The notes under the pieces: model-generated | Databases searched by the model: none | What the model was told of the DNA's origin: nothing | What the model saw: the letters and a program-made list of their open reading frames with translations, nothing else | In this document: in pieces, positions 16,851 through 29,217 of the stretch | Position numbering within the stretch: the stretch's first letter is position 1 | How the letters are laid out: every line of letters begins with the position of its first letter | Assembly (NCBI GenBank): GCA_965284645.1 | Contig: OZ260106.1 | Location: forward strand, 4,216,001 to 4,280,000 | Length of the DNA stretch: 64,000 nt | Direction: 5' to 3' | Source of the DNA: JAIBAJ01 sp965284645 | Lineage (GTDB): Bacteria > Bacteroidota > Bacteroidia > JAIBAJ01 | Made by a program: the position numbers and the translations under genes

Positions 16851-17822
16851 CTAGTTTCCTGCTTTAAACTTTTTGAAAGCTTCATTCAAGCGAGGGATTA
16901 CCTCAAAAGCATCTCCTACAACACCATAATCGGCTGCCTTGAAGAAGGGCGCTTCTGGATCCTTATTGATTACCACAATGGTTTTACTTTGGTTCACTCC
17001 AGCAAGGTGTTGGATGGCACCAGAAATACCAATGGCGATGTATAGATTTGGACGAACAGCAAGACCTGTTTGGCCCACGTGTTCATGGTGTGGTCTCCAT
17101 CCAATATCAGCAACCGGACGAGAACAAGCGGTAGCAGCGCCAAGAATATTAGCCATGTCTTCCACCATTCCCCAATTTTCAGGTCCTTTTAATCCACGAC
17201 CTGCAGATACAACCAATTCCGCCTCTGGAAGGGCAACCTTGTCGGTAGCAGCGCGTTTTACCTCTTTTACAGTGGTTTTGGCAGCAACCCCAATGTTTAA
17301 GTTTACTTCTTCAACAGCAACAGAGCTACCTGAGGCAACTGGTTGAACCGAATTCGGCATCAAAGAAAGAACTTTGGTGGCAGAAACAATATTGTATTGG
17401 GCTTTAGCCTTACCAGAAAAAACGTTTTTTGTAACTTTAAAGCCACCACCTGTTTCAGGTAAAGTTGTTGCACCAGCTACTAAACCTGCTTTTAAACGGG
17501 CAGAAACCCTCGGAGCAACCGCCTTTCCGGTACTATCATTAACCGTTACAATCACGGTTGCACCCACCGAGGAAGCAACTTCTGCAATGGCAGCGGCAAA
17601 CACTTGTGAATCAAAATTGGCCAAAGCTGCATGCTTGCCAAGAATTACTTTAGAAGCACCATATTTTCCAAGTTCGGAAAGATCGGCTCCTGCAGCATTA
17701 AAATTCAAAGCAACGGCTTGTGTTCCCAACAAACCTGCGATTTTGCTACCATAGGTAACAGCTTCTAAGGAAGACTTTTTTATTTTGCCATTTGAGGCTT
17801 CTGTAAATACAAGTACTGACAT
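16851..17822 (-). CDS. etfA: Electron transfer flavoprotein alpha subunit
   Basis: FAD-binding subunit of the soluble heterodimer that passes electrons from acyl-CoA and other dehydrogenases to ETF:quinone oxidoreductase. The product has 323 residues. The N-terminal domain begins MSVLVFTEASNGKIKK. The C-terminal FAD domain has the family signature: VVSAGRGLKGPENWGMVED, CSRPVADIGWRPHHEHVGQT, YIAIGISGAIQHLAG and INKDPEAPFFKAADYGVVGD. It lies 22 bases after etfB in the same orientation and is closed by a strong terminator, so the two form one transcript. Confidence 0.97.
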   Translation of the reverse strand: MSVLVFTEASNGKIKKSSLEAVTYGSKIAGLLGTQAVALNFNAAGADLSELGKYGASKVILGKHAALANFDSQVFAAAIAEVASSVGATVIVTVNDSTGKAVAPRVSARLKAGLVAGATTLPETGGGFKVTKNVFSGKAKAQYNIVSATKVLSLMPNSVQPVASGSSVAVEEVNLNIGVAAKTTVKEVKRAATDKVALPEAELVVSAGRGLKGPENWGMVEDMANILGAATACSRPVADIGWRPHHEHVGQTGLAVRPNLYIAIGISGAIQHLAGVNQSKTIVVINKDPEAPFFKAADYGVVGDAFEVIPRLNEAFKKFKAGN

Positions 17823-17844
17823 TTCTTTAAGATTTTAGTTGGTT

Positions 17845-18585
17845 TTAGATAGCTTTTGCTTCTTCATGCAACAAACGAACAAGTTCGTCCATGTTATCAG
17901 GAGAAATCAATTTTACTGCCGATTTTGCATCAGGTAAACTGTAGGAAGAAATCTCAGTCAGTTTATCTGTAGCAACCGGTGTAACTACTTTCAAAGGTTT
18001 CGTACGGGCAGCCATAATTCCTCTCATGTTCGGAATACGAGCCTCGGCCATTCCTTTTTGAGCTGAAACAACTGCTGGCAGTGAAGAAGAAACCACCTCA
18101 ACACCTCCTTCAATTGGTCTTTCACAAAGGATGCCACCACCTTCAACTTCTAATTTTGAAGCTTGTGAAATAAAAGGGGCATCAAGTAATTCGGCAACCA
18201 TACCTGGTACTTCTGAACCATTGTAATTAATGGTTTCTTTGCCGAACAACACCAAATCAAAATTTTCTGATTTAGCATAAGCCGCAATTTGGTTGGCTAC
18301 GAAATAGCTTTCTTGTGGATCCGCATCGATACGAACGGCATCGTCACCTCCTACAGCTAAAGCTTTGCGGATTACCGCATCATTCGCAGCTGGACCTACA
18401 TTTAACAAAGTCACAGTGCTGCCGCCTTTTTCTTGAATTTCCAAAGCGCGAACCAATGCATACCATTCATCATAAGGATTAACAATCCATTGAACACCCG
18501 CTTCTGCAAATTTGGTGTTGTTGTCTGAGAAGGCAATTTTTGTGGTAGTATCAGGAACTTGGCTGATACAAACTAATATTTTCAT
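17845..18585 (-). CDS. etfB: Electron transfer flavoprotein beta subunit
   Basis: Partner of EtfA in the AMP- and FAD-containing electron carrier. The product has 246 residues from the ATG at 18585 (MKILVCISQVPDTTTKI); an upstream in-frame TTG is rejected as longer than the family needs. Typical pieces are VNPYDEWYALVRALEI, LFGKETINYNGSEVPGMVAE and AVVSAQKGMAEARIPNMRGI, the last containing the conserved signature region. It is the first gene of a two-gene operon, with a -7 box at 18613-18620. Confidence 0.97.
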   Translation of the reverse strand: MKILVCISQVPDTTTKIAFSDNNTKFAEAGVQWIVNPYDEWYALVRALEIQEKGGSTVTLLNVGPAANDAVIRKALAVGGDDAVRIDADPQESYFVANQIAAYAKSENFDLVLFGKETINYNGSEVPGMVAELLDAPFISQASKLEVEGGGILCERPIEGGVEVVSSSLPAVVSAQKGMAEARIPNMRGIMAARTKPLKVVTPVATDKLTEISSYSLPDAKSAVKLISPDNMDELVRLLHEEAKAI

Positions 18586-18612
18586 GAACAACGTGGTTTT
18601 TAAATTTCGGTG

Positions 18613-18620
18613 CTAAGGTA
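18613..18620 (-). promoter_or_regulatory. -7 promoter box of etfBA
   Basis: The reverse strand reads TACCTTAG followed by C, 27 bases before the etfB ATG. This is a one-base variant of TAnnTTTG. Confidence 0.5.
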
Positions 18621-18726
18621 GAAAGGATTTCAAAATTGTTATGCATGCATACTAATTTTTAGCAAAAAAAATCATAAATCTTCAAACCTGACCAAAATTC
18701 GCCTGATTAAAAAGTTTTCCGTTAGA

Positions 18727-20214
18727 TTATTTTACTCGTTGCAGACCAGATTTAGCTTTGGCATCCAAAGAATTTCTATATTCATCCGTAGGGAGCTTCA
18801 AACATTCTTCAAATGCATTTTTGGCATTTTCCTTCTCACCCTTAGCTTCATAAATCAAACCTAATTGCAAGGCCGAATTAGCGGCAAAGTAATACCTTGA
18901 TTTCCTACCCTTTTCAATGGCTAGTTTATAATAACCAATAGCTTGGTCTGGCTTTTTCCAAAGGTGATATATTCTACCTAATCGGTAAGGAAATTCTATT
19001 TGATCCCGTGTCGTGACAAAATCGTCTGAATCATACTTTTCTATCAATGCTGACAAAGCCTCTTTAAAGTAGCCACCATCACATAACAATCTTGCTTTCA
19101 ATAATTTCATATTGGGCAACAATTCTGTTTCGGCCTCCTTTTGGGCTTGTTTGTCCTCATCTGAATCTTCGTACCCGTTCTCTTTGACTTTTTGCATATA
19201 GTCTCTAAAACCTTTTACGTTGCCTTTGATCATTTCAGACCATGCTAACTTCTGATAAGCCGATTTAATATAGTTTTTACCTTTAAATTTGGTAACATAC
19301 TGGGTAAAATACTCAGTACAGGTTGGCTCTAAGTGGTTTAGTTGAGCCAGACCTAAAAGAAAATCTAAATAGTAAAATGGATAATATTCAGGCCCTCTAT
19401 CCCTTTTTTTTAGAAACTCGATGGCTTCAGCACTTTTTCCAGTTTTCATAGCAATACTTGCTAAACAAAAAGTAATCAAAGGCGAATGATCATTTTTTTG
19501 TTTGATAGAGGTATAAAGTTCATTAATTATTGTTTCATCTTTATGGAGATTAAGTTCCATAAAAGTCATAAAAAATGCCGTTTCAGGCCACAAATAGGCA
19601 TAGTCAGGATTAGACTTTGAAATTTGAAGTACCTCCTTCAATTCTGAAATACCTTGAACAATTGTACCATCCATACCTATCAACTTTACAGCCCATTTAA
19701 AGTTGGAAGGAATGGCGCCTATAATGCAATGCATTTGACCCAATGCATTTTTATTTGGTAAAAAATTAGGATAACGCTTGGAATTTGCTACCAACAAATG
19801 GTAAGCCTTATTTGTTTCATTTGCGGCGGTAAGGTACTCTCCAAATTTCAACCTAGCCATGGCCCACAATAGATGGGTTTCAGCCTGGGCGTAAAGGTAA
19901 TACGGCGAATTTGCAGGTCCATTTTCTATTCGCTGTAAGCGTTTATCTTTATTACCCTTTCTGGCCTCAAACTCCTTTTGTTCTTCACCAATGGTCAGAA
20001 CAAGAAAATCAATGTAATTCTCGAGAAGATAAGGAAAGTCATTTGAAGGGTTCTCTCTCTTTTCTGTTTGTAGAAGAATTTGTGCTTTTTGAAACCGCAA
20101 GGATGTCACCTCGGCATATGCCTGTTGGCAATTCTCCGTAAATTGAAAATCAGCAAATAACCTATTTGAATAAAGAATTAGAAAAAACAATAAAACAGAG
20201 GAAAGTGTTTTCAA
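18727..20214 (-). CDS. Secreted or periplasmic TPR protein of unknown function
   Basis: 495 residues. The N-terminus MKTLSSVLLFFLILYSNRLF is a signal peptide followed by ADFQF. The C-terminal third contains TPR-like helical pairs (PYRLGRIYHLWKKPDQAIGY, LQLGLIYEAKGEKENAKNAF). The middle is helical and rich in Tyr and Leu without a named domain. The frame opens with TTG at 20214, which places the signal peptide perfectly, so TTG is the likely start. It lies downstream of the M15 peptidase gene on the same strand after a 43-bp gap and could be cotranscribed. A role as a cell-envelope scaffold is only a guess. Confidence 0.75.
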   Translation of the reverse strand: MKTLSSVLLFFLILYSNRLFADFQFTENCQQAYAEVTSLRFQKAQILLQTEKRENPSNDFPYLLENYIDFLVLTIGEEQKEFEARKGNKDKRLQRIENGPANSPYYLYAQAETHLLWAMARLKFGEYLTAANETNKAYHLLVANSKRYPNFLPNKNALGQMHCIIGAIPSNFKWAVKLIGMDGTIVQGISELKEVLQISKSNPDYAYLWPETAFFMTFMELNLHKDETIINELYTSIKQKNDHSPLITFCLASIAMKTGKSAEAIEFLKKRDRGPEYYPFYYLDFLLGLAQLNHLEPTCTEYFTQYVTKFKGKNYIKSAYQKLAWSEMIKGNVKGFRDYMQKVKENGYEDSDEDKQAQKEAETELLPNMKLLKARLLCDGGYFKEALSALIEKYDSDDFVTTRDQIEFPYRLGRIYHLWKKPDQAIGYYKLAIEKGRKSRYYFAANSALQLGLIYEAKGEKENAKNAFEECLKLPTDEYRNSLDAKAKSGLQRVK

Positions 20215-20257
20215 GACCTAAGAAAGAAGATTATGTCATACAAAGGAACGGAAAAAA

Positions 20258-21040
20258 CTACTTACAATCTGGATTAATTCCCAAAACATAATTTGGGATA
20301 ACGGTAAGTTCCTTAAACGATTCACAACCTAAAAACCCATTGATATCCTCAGGCTTTATTAATTTACCATAATCGGAGGTATAACCTTTTGCAAGGGGCA
20401 AAAAACTCCAATGCCATTTCTCCTCTTCGTACCCGGCGGGTCTATTGGGTCCTTTTGCAGAATAAACCTGACAAAATCCAAACCGAGCTGCATTCGATTT
20501 CAACCAATCATAGATTCGTTTACCTTTTCCTTCTGAAAGGGATTGATTATTAAGAACATTTAAATCAATATCAGTTCCCCAATGATGTCGCGAAGTCCCG
20601 GGCATGGCACTATAATTCATAATATGTTTAGCTCTATCCTTACCAGGTTTGTATGCTGAAAAAACTGCACTGTTCCATTTACGTTCCCAAATCCCTTTTT
20701 GATAACTAAAATTCCGAGTAGAAGATAGAATAGTCAGATGAATTCCATCCAATTTAGCTGCTTCAAACATCCGCTTAAAAGCGATAAAAGCATCCCTTTG
20801 TAAAAAAATTCCTTCTTTTTGGGTATAAAGCAAAGGGATTTTGACAAAATATGAGCAGGTGTCGGGCTTAAACTTACCCAAAAGGAAATTCTTATAGTCC
20901 TTGGCATTTAAGTTATTCGAAGAGACTTGGGCAAAGGAATTAAGAAAGAAAAGGACGAATAAAAAAGCCCCTCCAAGTTTAATGGAAAGGCCCAAACCAT
21001 TAAAACCAAAAACCTGAAAATTACCTAGTTTCTTCATCAT
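20258..21040 (-). CDS. M15 family D-alanyl-D-alanine carboxypeptidase (VanY-like)
   Basis: Zinc peptidase acting on peptidoglycan stem peptides outside the cytoplasmic membrane. About 260 residues from the ATG at 21040 (MMKKLGNFQVFGFNGLG). A hydrophobic segment, GGAFLFVLFFLNSFAQ, acts as signal peptide or anchor. The zinc site of M15B enzymes is visible as TSRHHWGTDIDL and, near the C-terminus, EEKWHWSFLPL. The start lies about 20 bases inside the preceding small-protein gene, so translation is probably coupled. A longer frame to 21085 has no better start. The exact bond cleaved cannot be told from sequence. Confidence 0.88.
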   Translation of the reverse strand: MMKKLGNFQVFGFNGLGLSIKLGGAFLFVLFFLNSFAQVSSNNLNAKDYKNFLLGKFKPDTCSYFVKIPLLYTQKEGIFLQRDAFIAFKRMFEAAKLDGIHLTILSSTRNFSYQKGIWERKWNSAVFSAYKPGKDRAKHIMNYSAMPGTSRHHWGTDIDLNVLNNQSLSEGKGKRIYDWLKSNAARFGFCQVYSAKGPNRPAGYEEEKWHWSFLPLAKGYTSDYGKLIKPEDINGFLGCESFKELTVIPNYVLGINPDCK

Positions 21041-21335
21041 TCTTTTGTCGTGCAATATTACGACTTGCACGGTTTTGAGCAGCATTTATGCGAATTTTTT
21101 CTGCAGGAGTAACCACACCATCTGCTTTTGCAATTCGCTTTTTTTGTTGGATATTCCTTTGTTGAATTCCAAGACGAATACTTTCATTTTTGGACAATTC
21201 ACCAGAAGAACGGCCTTCAATAATTCTTTGTCTTTGAATAACTTGCCTTTCAGTAAGGACAGGAGTTGATTGAGAAAAAGAAGGATAAGGAAGGATAAAA
21301 ACTGAAAGAAAAAGAGGAAAGAGGAAGGATTTCAT
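21021..21335 (-). CDS. Small secreted basic protein (conserved, unknown function)
   Basis: 104 residues with a signal peptide (MKSFLFPLFLSVFILPYPSF, then SQ). The mature part is highly charged and helical, with IIEGRSSGELSKNESIRL, KRIAKADGVVTPAEKIRI and NRASRNIARQKND. This pattern, an acidic turn DGVVTPAE followed by NRASR-I, is one I recognise from small periplasmic proteins in many Gram-negative bacteria, where no function is assigned. It overlaps the M15 peptidase gene by about 20 bases, suggesting joint expression and a possible link to the cell wall. Confidence 0.75.
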   Translation of the reverse strand: MKSFLFPLFLSVFILPYPSFSQSTPVLTERQVIQRQRIIEGRSSGELSKNESIRLGIQQRNIQQKKRIAKADGVVTPAEKIRINAAQNRASRNIARQKNDEETR

Positions 21336-21388
21336 GCTTACGATTTAGGGTTAGAATGAGTAAGCAAGAAAAGGTTTAAGTGGATAAA

Positions 21389-21421
21389 AATAAAAAAGCC
21401 CCAACGTAAACGAAGGGGCTT
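21389..21421 (-). terminator. Intrinsic terminator of the rRNA operon
   Basis: Reverse strand: AAGCCCC, a 12-nt loop, GGGGCTT and a T-run, directly after the 5S rRNA. Confidence 0.85.
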
Positions 21422-21428
21422 AATAAAA

Positions 21429-21536
21429 GGTGGCGACGACATACTCTCCCGGGTAAAAACCAAGTACCATCTGCGATGACGAGCTTAACTTCTCTGTTCG
21501 GTAAGGGAAGAGGTGGGCCTCGTCTCTATAGTCACC
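21429..21536 (-). rRNA. rrf: 5S ribosomal RNA
   Basis: The ends pair as expected (GGTGACTATAG... and ...GTCGTCGCCACC on the reverse strand). The internal segment CCCACCTCTTCCCTTACCG and the position right after 23S fit 5S. Boundaries are estimated from the closing helix. Confidence 0.9.
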
Positions 21537-21599
21537 TAAAATCGTAAATACGATTTGACATATCAATTTGAAAACATACGAATAGGTATTATCAGCATT

Positions 21600-24478
<2,879 letters not shown>

Positions 24479-24598
24479 TGAATCAAAAAATTTGATTGTT
24501 AATTGTAATATGTGATCATACTTATTATTGTATGTTTTCAAACAATATGTCAAAGAACTTTTCCTAAACCTAGCATAAAATGCCAAAATTTGGGATAG

Positions 24599-24672
24599 TG
24601 GAGAATAACGGATTCGAACCGTTGACCCCCTGCGTGCAAGGCAGGTGCTCTAGCCAGCTGAGCTAATTCCCC
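24599..24672 (-). tRNA. tRNA-Ala (anticodon TGC)
   Basis: 74 nt. Acceptor GGGGAAT pairs with ATTCTCC (one G-U), the discriminator is A, the T-loop is TTCGAAT, and the anticodon arm reads CTTGCAC. It lies in the 16S-23S spacer, the usual place. Confidence 0.97.
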
Positions 24673-24703
24673 AGAGCAGAGTGTAGTATAGACAACTATT
24701 AAG

Positions 24704-24777
24704 TAGTCCCGAGCAGACTTGAACTGCTGACCCCTACATTATCAGTGTAGTGCTCTAACCAACTGAGCTACGGGACT
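24704..24777 (-). tRNA. tRNA-Ile (anticodon GAT)
   Basis: 74 nt. Acceptor AGTCCCG pairs with CGGGACT, the discriminator is A, the D-arm is GTAGCTCAGTTGGTTAGAGC, and the anticodon loop is CTGATAA. It lies before tRNA-Ala in the 16S-23S spacer. Confidence 0.97.
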
Positions 24778-24916
24778 ATGCACTCAAGCAATAATACCAT
24801 CGCTCGTTGTGGCAGAATCTATCACTGAGCTCTATCTGGAAAAGAATTTGGAGAGGAACAAGCAAGCAAGCAACGAGATTTTAAGAACATTAAATTCTCA
24901 GTATCAAAAATTGCTC

Positions 24917-26440
<1,524 letters not shown>

Positions 26441-26600
26441 GTAGTTTGATTGTGACTCCTAATTTAATAGAAGTATATTTTGTCAAGATTTGTTACTCAT
26501 TCATAATTGAATGGATGCTTGCTTTAAAGCTTGTTTTCTCCAATATTTTCAAAGAACTATTTCTTTCTTTTTTTCACCACCGTTGTTTCGAACGGGGGTG
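26441..26600 (-). other. rRNA operon leader region
   Basis: A+T-rich leader between the promoter-proximal -7 box and 16S. No gene is recognised. Open frames crossing it from the forward strand are not credible. Confidence 0.6.
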
Positions 26601-26630
26601 CAAAAGTAGTAAACTTTTTCATTCACCAAA
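26601..26630 (-). promoter_or_regulatory. rRNA operon promoter P1 (nearest to 16S)
   Basis: The reverse strand carries TTTG (26627-26630), an 18-nt spacer, TACTTTTG (26601-26608), then CACCCC. It is the first of three copies with the same structure, about 105-108 bp apart. Confidence 0.75.
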
Positions 26631-26708
26631 CATTTTTGAAAAATATTTTTAATTTTTTTTTCTTTCCTGTTTGTGCCTCTTAAAGAACGTTTGTTATTTC
26701 GAGGGGTG

Positions 26709-26738
26709 CAAAAGTAATACTTATTTTGATACGACAAA
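26709..26738 (-). promoter_or_regulatory. rRNA operon promoter P2
   Basis: The reverse strand carries TTTG (26735-26738), an 18-nt spacer, TACTTTTG (26709-26716), then CACCCC. Spacing and discriminator are the same as P1. Confidence 0.78.
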
Positions 26739-26813
26739 CAAAAAATTAAAATATTTTTTTATCTCTATTTGTCGGCCTCAGATTCAAAGAACGTTTATAA
26801 AATTTGAGGGGTG

Positions 26814-26844
26814 CAAATGTATACCTGTTTTCAATACCACCAAA
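26814..26844 (-). promoter_or_regulatory. rRNA operon promoter P3 (farthest from 16S)
   Basis: The reverse strand carries TTTG (26841-26844), a 19-nt spacer, TACATTTG (26814-26821), then CACCCC. The flanking AGAACGTTT and GAGGGGTGCAAA segments are shared with the P2 unit, showing a tandem duplication of whole promoter modules. Confidence 0.75.
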
Positions 26845-26953
26845 CTATTTTGATCATTTTTTTTAAAAATTAGTGAAATATAGGCTAATTAACTGATTAT
26901 CAGTTGTATTATTTTGGACATTCCGCATCTATTAACAGCCTTTTTAGGCCTTT

Positions 26954-27661
26954 CTATGGGTTTGTTGTTGATACCGGCAGCACTTTTCCATTAAAAAACC
27001 GGTGCCCCTTCACACAAAAGTCTACTAAAAACGCTGACATTTCAACATCTGTTATAGGGGCGCTATACCCAGGAAAGGCTTCTGAAAGCATCTCAGTCTG
27101 CACTGCACCATAGGCTAACCCATTTACTTTAATCCCACTTTCCTTCATTTCCTCTGCCAAACACTCGGTCAAAATAGTCACCGCCCCCTTACTTGAACTA
27201 TATCCTGATAATCCAATAAACTTCTGAGTCCCCCCAATTCCTCCTATACTACTTATATTAATGATGTGCCTCTCTTCCCCTTTCTCTAAAAGTGGATATA
27301 TGGCCTGTACCATTTTATAAATGGAAAACACATTAACCCCATACATCGACTTCAATTCCTCTTGACCCATTTCTAAAAAGGACTTTTTGATTAATAAAGC
27401 GGCATTGTTTACCAAAATATCCACTGTTTTAAAATGAAAGTATACATTATTATATATAGTGGCAATTTCAACCGTTTCTAAATCCATTTCCATCGGTATA
27501 ATTTCCCCATCACCTCTAGCTTGAATTACAGCCTCCTTCAATTCATTTAGCCGATTTAGCCTTCTCCCAATAGCAATTACTCTGGCCCCTTGCTCAACTG
27601 CAAACCTAAATGCAGCTTGATACCCTATTCCGGATGAAGCCCCAGTGATTATGACATTCAT
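26954..27661 (-). CDS. Short-chain dehydrogenase/reductase
   Basis: NAD(P)-dependent oxidoreductase with a Rossmann fold, 235 residues, cytoplasmic. It has the cofactor motif TGASSGIG (6-13), NNAA (85-88), N110, the catalytic Ser in NISSIGG (about 138), and YSSSK with Y154 and K158. R33-R34 after the second strand fits NADP preference. It begins three bases after the YqeY gene stop, so the two are probably cotranscribed. The substrate cannot be predicted. The proline-poor tail is short but complete. Confidence 0.9.
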   Translation of the reverse strand: MNVIITGASSGIGYQAAFRFAVEQGARVIAIGRRLNRLNELKEAVIQARGDGEIIPMEMDLETVEIATIYNNVYFHFKTVDILVNNAALLIKKSFLEMGQEELKSMYGVNVFSIYKMVQAIYPLLEKGEERHIINISSIGGIGGTQKFIGLSGYSSSKGAVTILTECLAEEMKESGIKVNGLAYGAVQTEMLSEAFPGYSAPITDVEMSAFLVDFCVKGHRFFNGKVLPVSTTNP

Positions 27662-27664
27662 CCG

Positions 27665-28117
27665 TTATTTACTTAATAGTTCCTTAACTAATTGGCTTAT
27701 CATCCTGCCTTCTGCCTTACCAGCCAATTGTTTTGTTGCTTGACCCATAACCTTTCCCATATCGGCAGGACCAACAGCACCAACCTGGGCAATTATTCCC
27801 TTTAAGGCACTTTCCAACTCCTCTTTTCCTAACTGCTTGGGTAAATAGGCCTCAATTACATTGGCCTGGTCAAGTTCTACTTGCGCCAAATCTGCCCTGC
27901 TCTGTTGAATATAGATATCCGCTGACTCTTTCCTCTGCTTCACTAATTTCTGTAAAACCTTCATTTCGGTATCTTCTGACAACTCTTCTTGACCTGCCTT
28001 TTCAGTCCTAGCCAATAATAAGGCAGACTTAACAGCACGCAAAGCCTCTAATTTCATAGCCTCTTTTGCCAACATGGCTTTTTTTATCTCGTCGTTGATT
28101 GTATTAAATAGTGACAT
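27665..28117 (-). CDS. GatB/YqeY domain protein
   Basis: 150 residues matching the YqeY family, whose helical domain resembles the C-terminal tRNA-binding domain of GatB. Diagnostic stretches are LEALRAVKSALLLARTEK, ETEMKVLQKLVKQRKES, YLPKQLGKEELESALKGI and MGKVMGQATKQLAGKAEG. Its cellular role is not settled; tRNA-dependent amidation has been suggested from the domain. It is first in a likely two-gene operon with the SDR gene. Starts at ATG 28117. Confidence 0.93.
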   Translation of the reverse strand: MSLFNTINDEIKKAMLAKEAMKLEALRAVKSALLLARTEKAGQEELSEDTEMKVLQKLVKQRKESADIYIQQSRADLAQVELDQANVIEAYLPKQLGKEELESALKGIIAQVGAVGPADMGKVMGQATKQLAGKAEGRMISQLVKELLSK

Positions 28118-28262
28118 TGATTATAATTTAAGGTCCCAAAATCGGGGTTGTGAATTTAGCCCAAAAATCGAATACGCCCTGCAACGGTTTTCAACAAAGC
28201 CCGTTTAATGGAAACCTTATTTTCCTCAAATCCTATTTCTCCCTTCTATTAAATTCGTATCC

Positions 28263-29150
28263 GTGAAAGAAACAGAAATTAGAGCCCTCATTAGCTTACT
28301 GGACGACCCAGATGAAAATATCTCTTCCCAGGTTTCTGAGAAAATACTTTCTATTGGAACGGAAATTATACCACAATTGGAAAGTCAATGGGAAACTTCA
28401 TTTGACCCACTGCAACAAAAACGGATCGAAAACCTTATACACCAAATACAATTCGATACCATTTGTAAAGCTCTTACAGCATGGGCAACAATTGGAAAAC
28501 AAGATTTGCTTCAAGGCGCTCTTTTAATTGCCAAATACCAATATCCCGATTTAAACGAAGAAAAAGTAAAAACGCTTTTGGATTTAATCAGGCAAGACAC
28601 TTGGCTTGAACTATCCCCTCGGTTAACGGCTTTGGAGAAAATTAAGGTACTTAACCATATCCTGTTCGATATTCATGGATTCAGTGGAAACACCTCTAAT
28701 TACCATGCGCCAGCAAACTCCTATATTAATAATGTATTGGAATCTAAAAAAGGCAATCCTCTTTCCCTTTCCATTATCTATTGTATACTAGCACAAAGTT
28801 TAGACATCCCAGTCTTCGGAGTAAACCTTCCAGAACATTTCATTGTCTGTTACCATGATATTAACAATGAAATACCCGATAACCTAATTAACGAAAACAG
28901 GGTCTATTTCTATATTAATCCCTTTAGCCGAGGAACTATATTTGGACAAAACGATATTGATGCTTTCCTTAAACAAATAAAAAGGGAACCTGAAAAACAG
29001 TTTTATGAACCCTGCTCTAATCTCGATATGATTATTCGAGTCTTGAATAATTTGATTCTGGCCTATGAAAAACTTGGCTATCCAGAAAAAATTAAAGAAC
29101 TAAAAACGCTACAACGTTCACTTCTACTTGGGAATAAGGACAATAATTAA
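28263..29150 (+). CDS. Transglutaminase-like (SirB1-type) protein
   Basis: 295 residues from a GTG at 28263. The N-terminal 100 residues are helical and HEAT-like (LISLLDDPDENISSQVSEKI). The C-terminal part resembles the transglutaminase-like core of SirB1/YchA proteins: KIKVLNHILFDIHGFSGN, the ESKKGNPLSLSIIYCILAQS block with a candidate nucleophile Cys, and NLPEHFIVCYHD with a candidate His. Catalytic activity has not been established for this group. It precedes metG by 67 bp, but metG has its own promoter-like box. Confidence 0.8.
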   Translation: MKETEIRALISLLDDPDENISSQVSEKILSIGTEIIPQLESQWETSFDPLQQKRIENLIHQIQFDTICKALTAWATIGKQDLLQGALLIAKYQYPDLNEEKVKTLLDLIRQDTWLELSPRLTALEKIKVLNHILFDIHGFSGNTSNYHAPANSYINNVLESKKGNPLSLSIIYCILAQSLDIPVFGVNLPEHFIVCYHDINNEIPDNLINENRVYFYINPFSRGTIFGQNDIDAFLKQIKREPEKQFYEPCSNLDMIIRVLNNLILAYEKLGYPEKIKELKTLQRSLLLGNKDNN

Positions 29151-29192
29151 CCCAATCCTTCGCTTGAATGGAGGGAATACGTCCAATTAATG

Positions 29193-29200
29193 TAGTTTCG
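29193..29200 (+). promoter_or_regulatory. Putative -7 box of metG
   Basis: TAGTTTCG followed by C lies 17 bases before the TTG start. The same variant, TACTTTCGC, precedes alaS. Confidence 0.4.
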
Positions 29201-29217
29201 CACTCCAATTATTTGTT

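Noticed and set aside
26549..26853. Regularly spaced similar segments before the rRNA genes, considered as a CRISPR-like or satellite array
   Set aside because: Only three units of 105-108 bp, and each contains a promoter in the same register, so they are promoter duplications.
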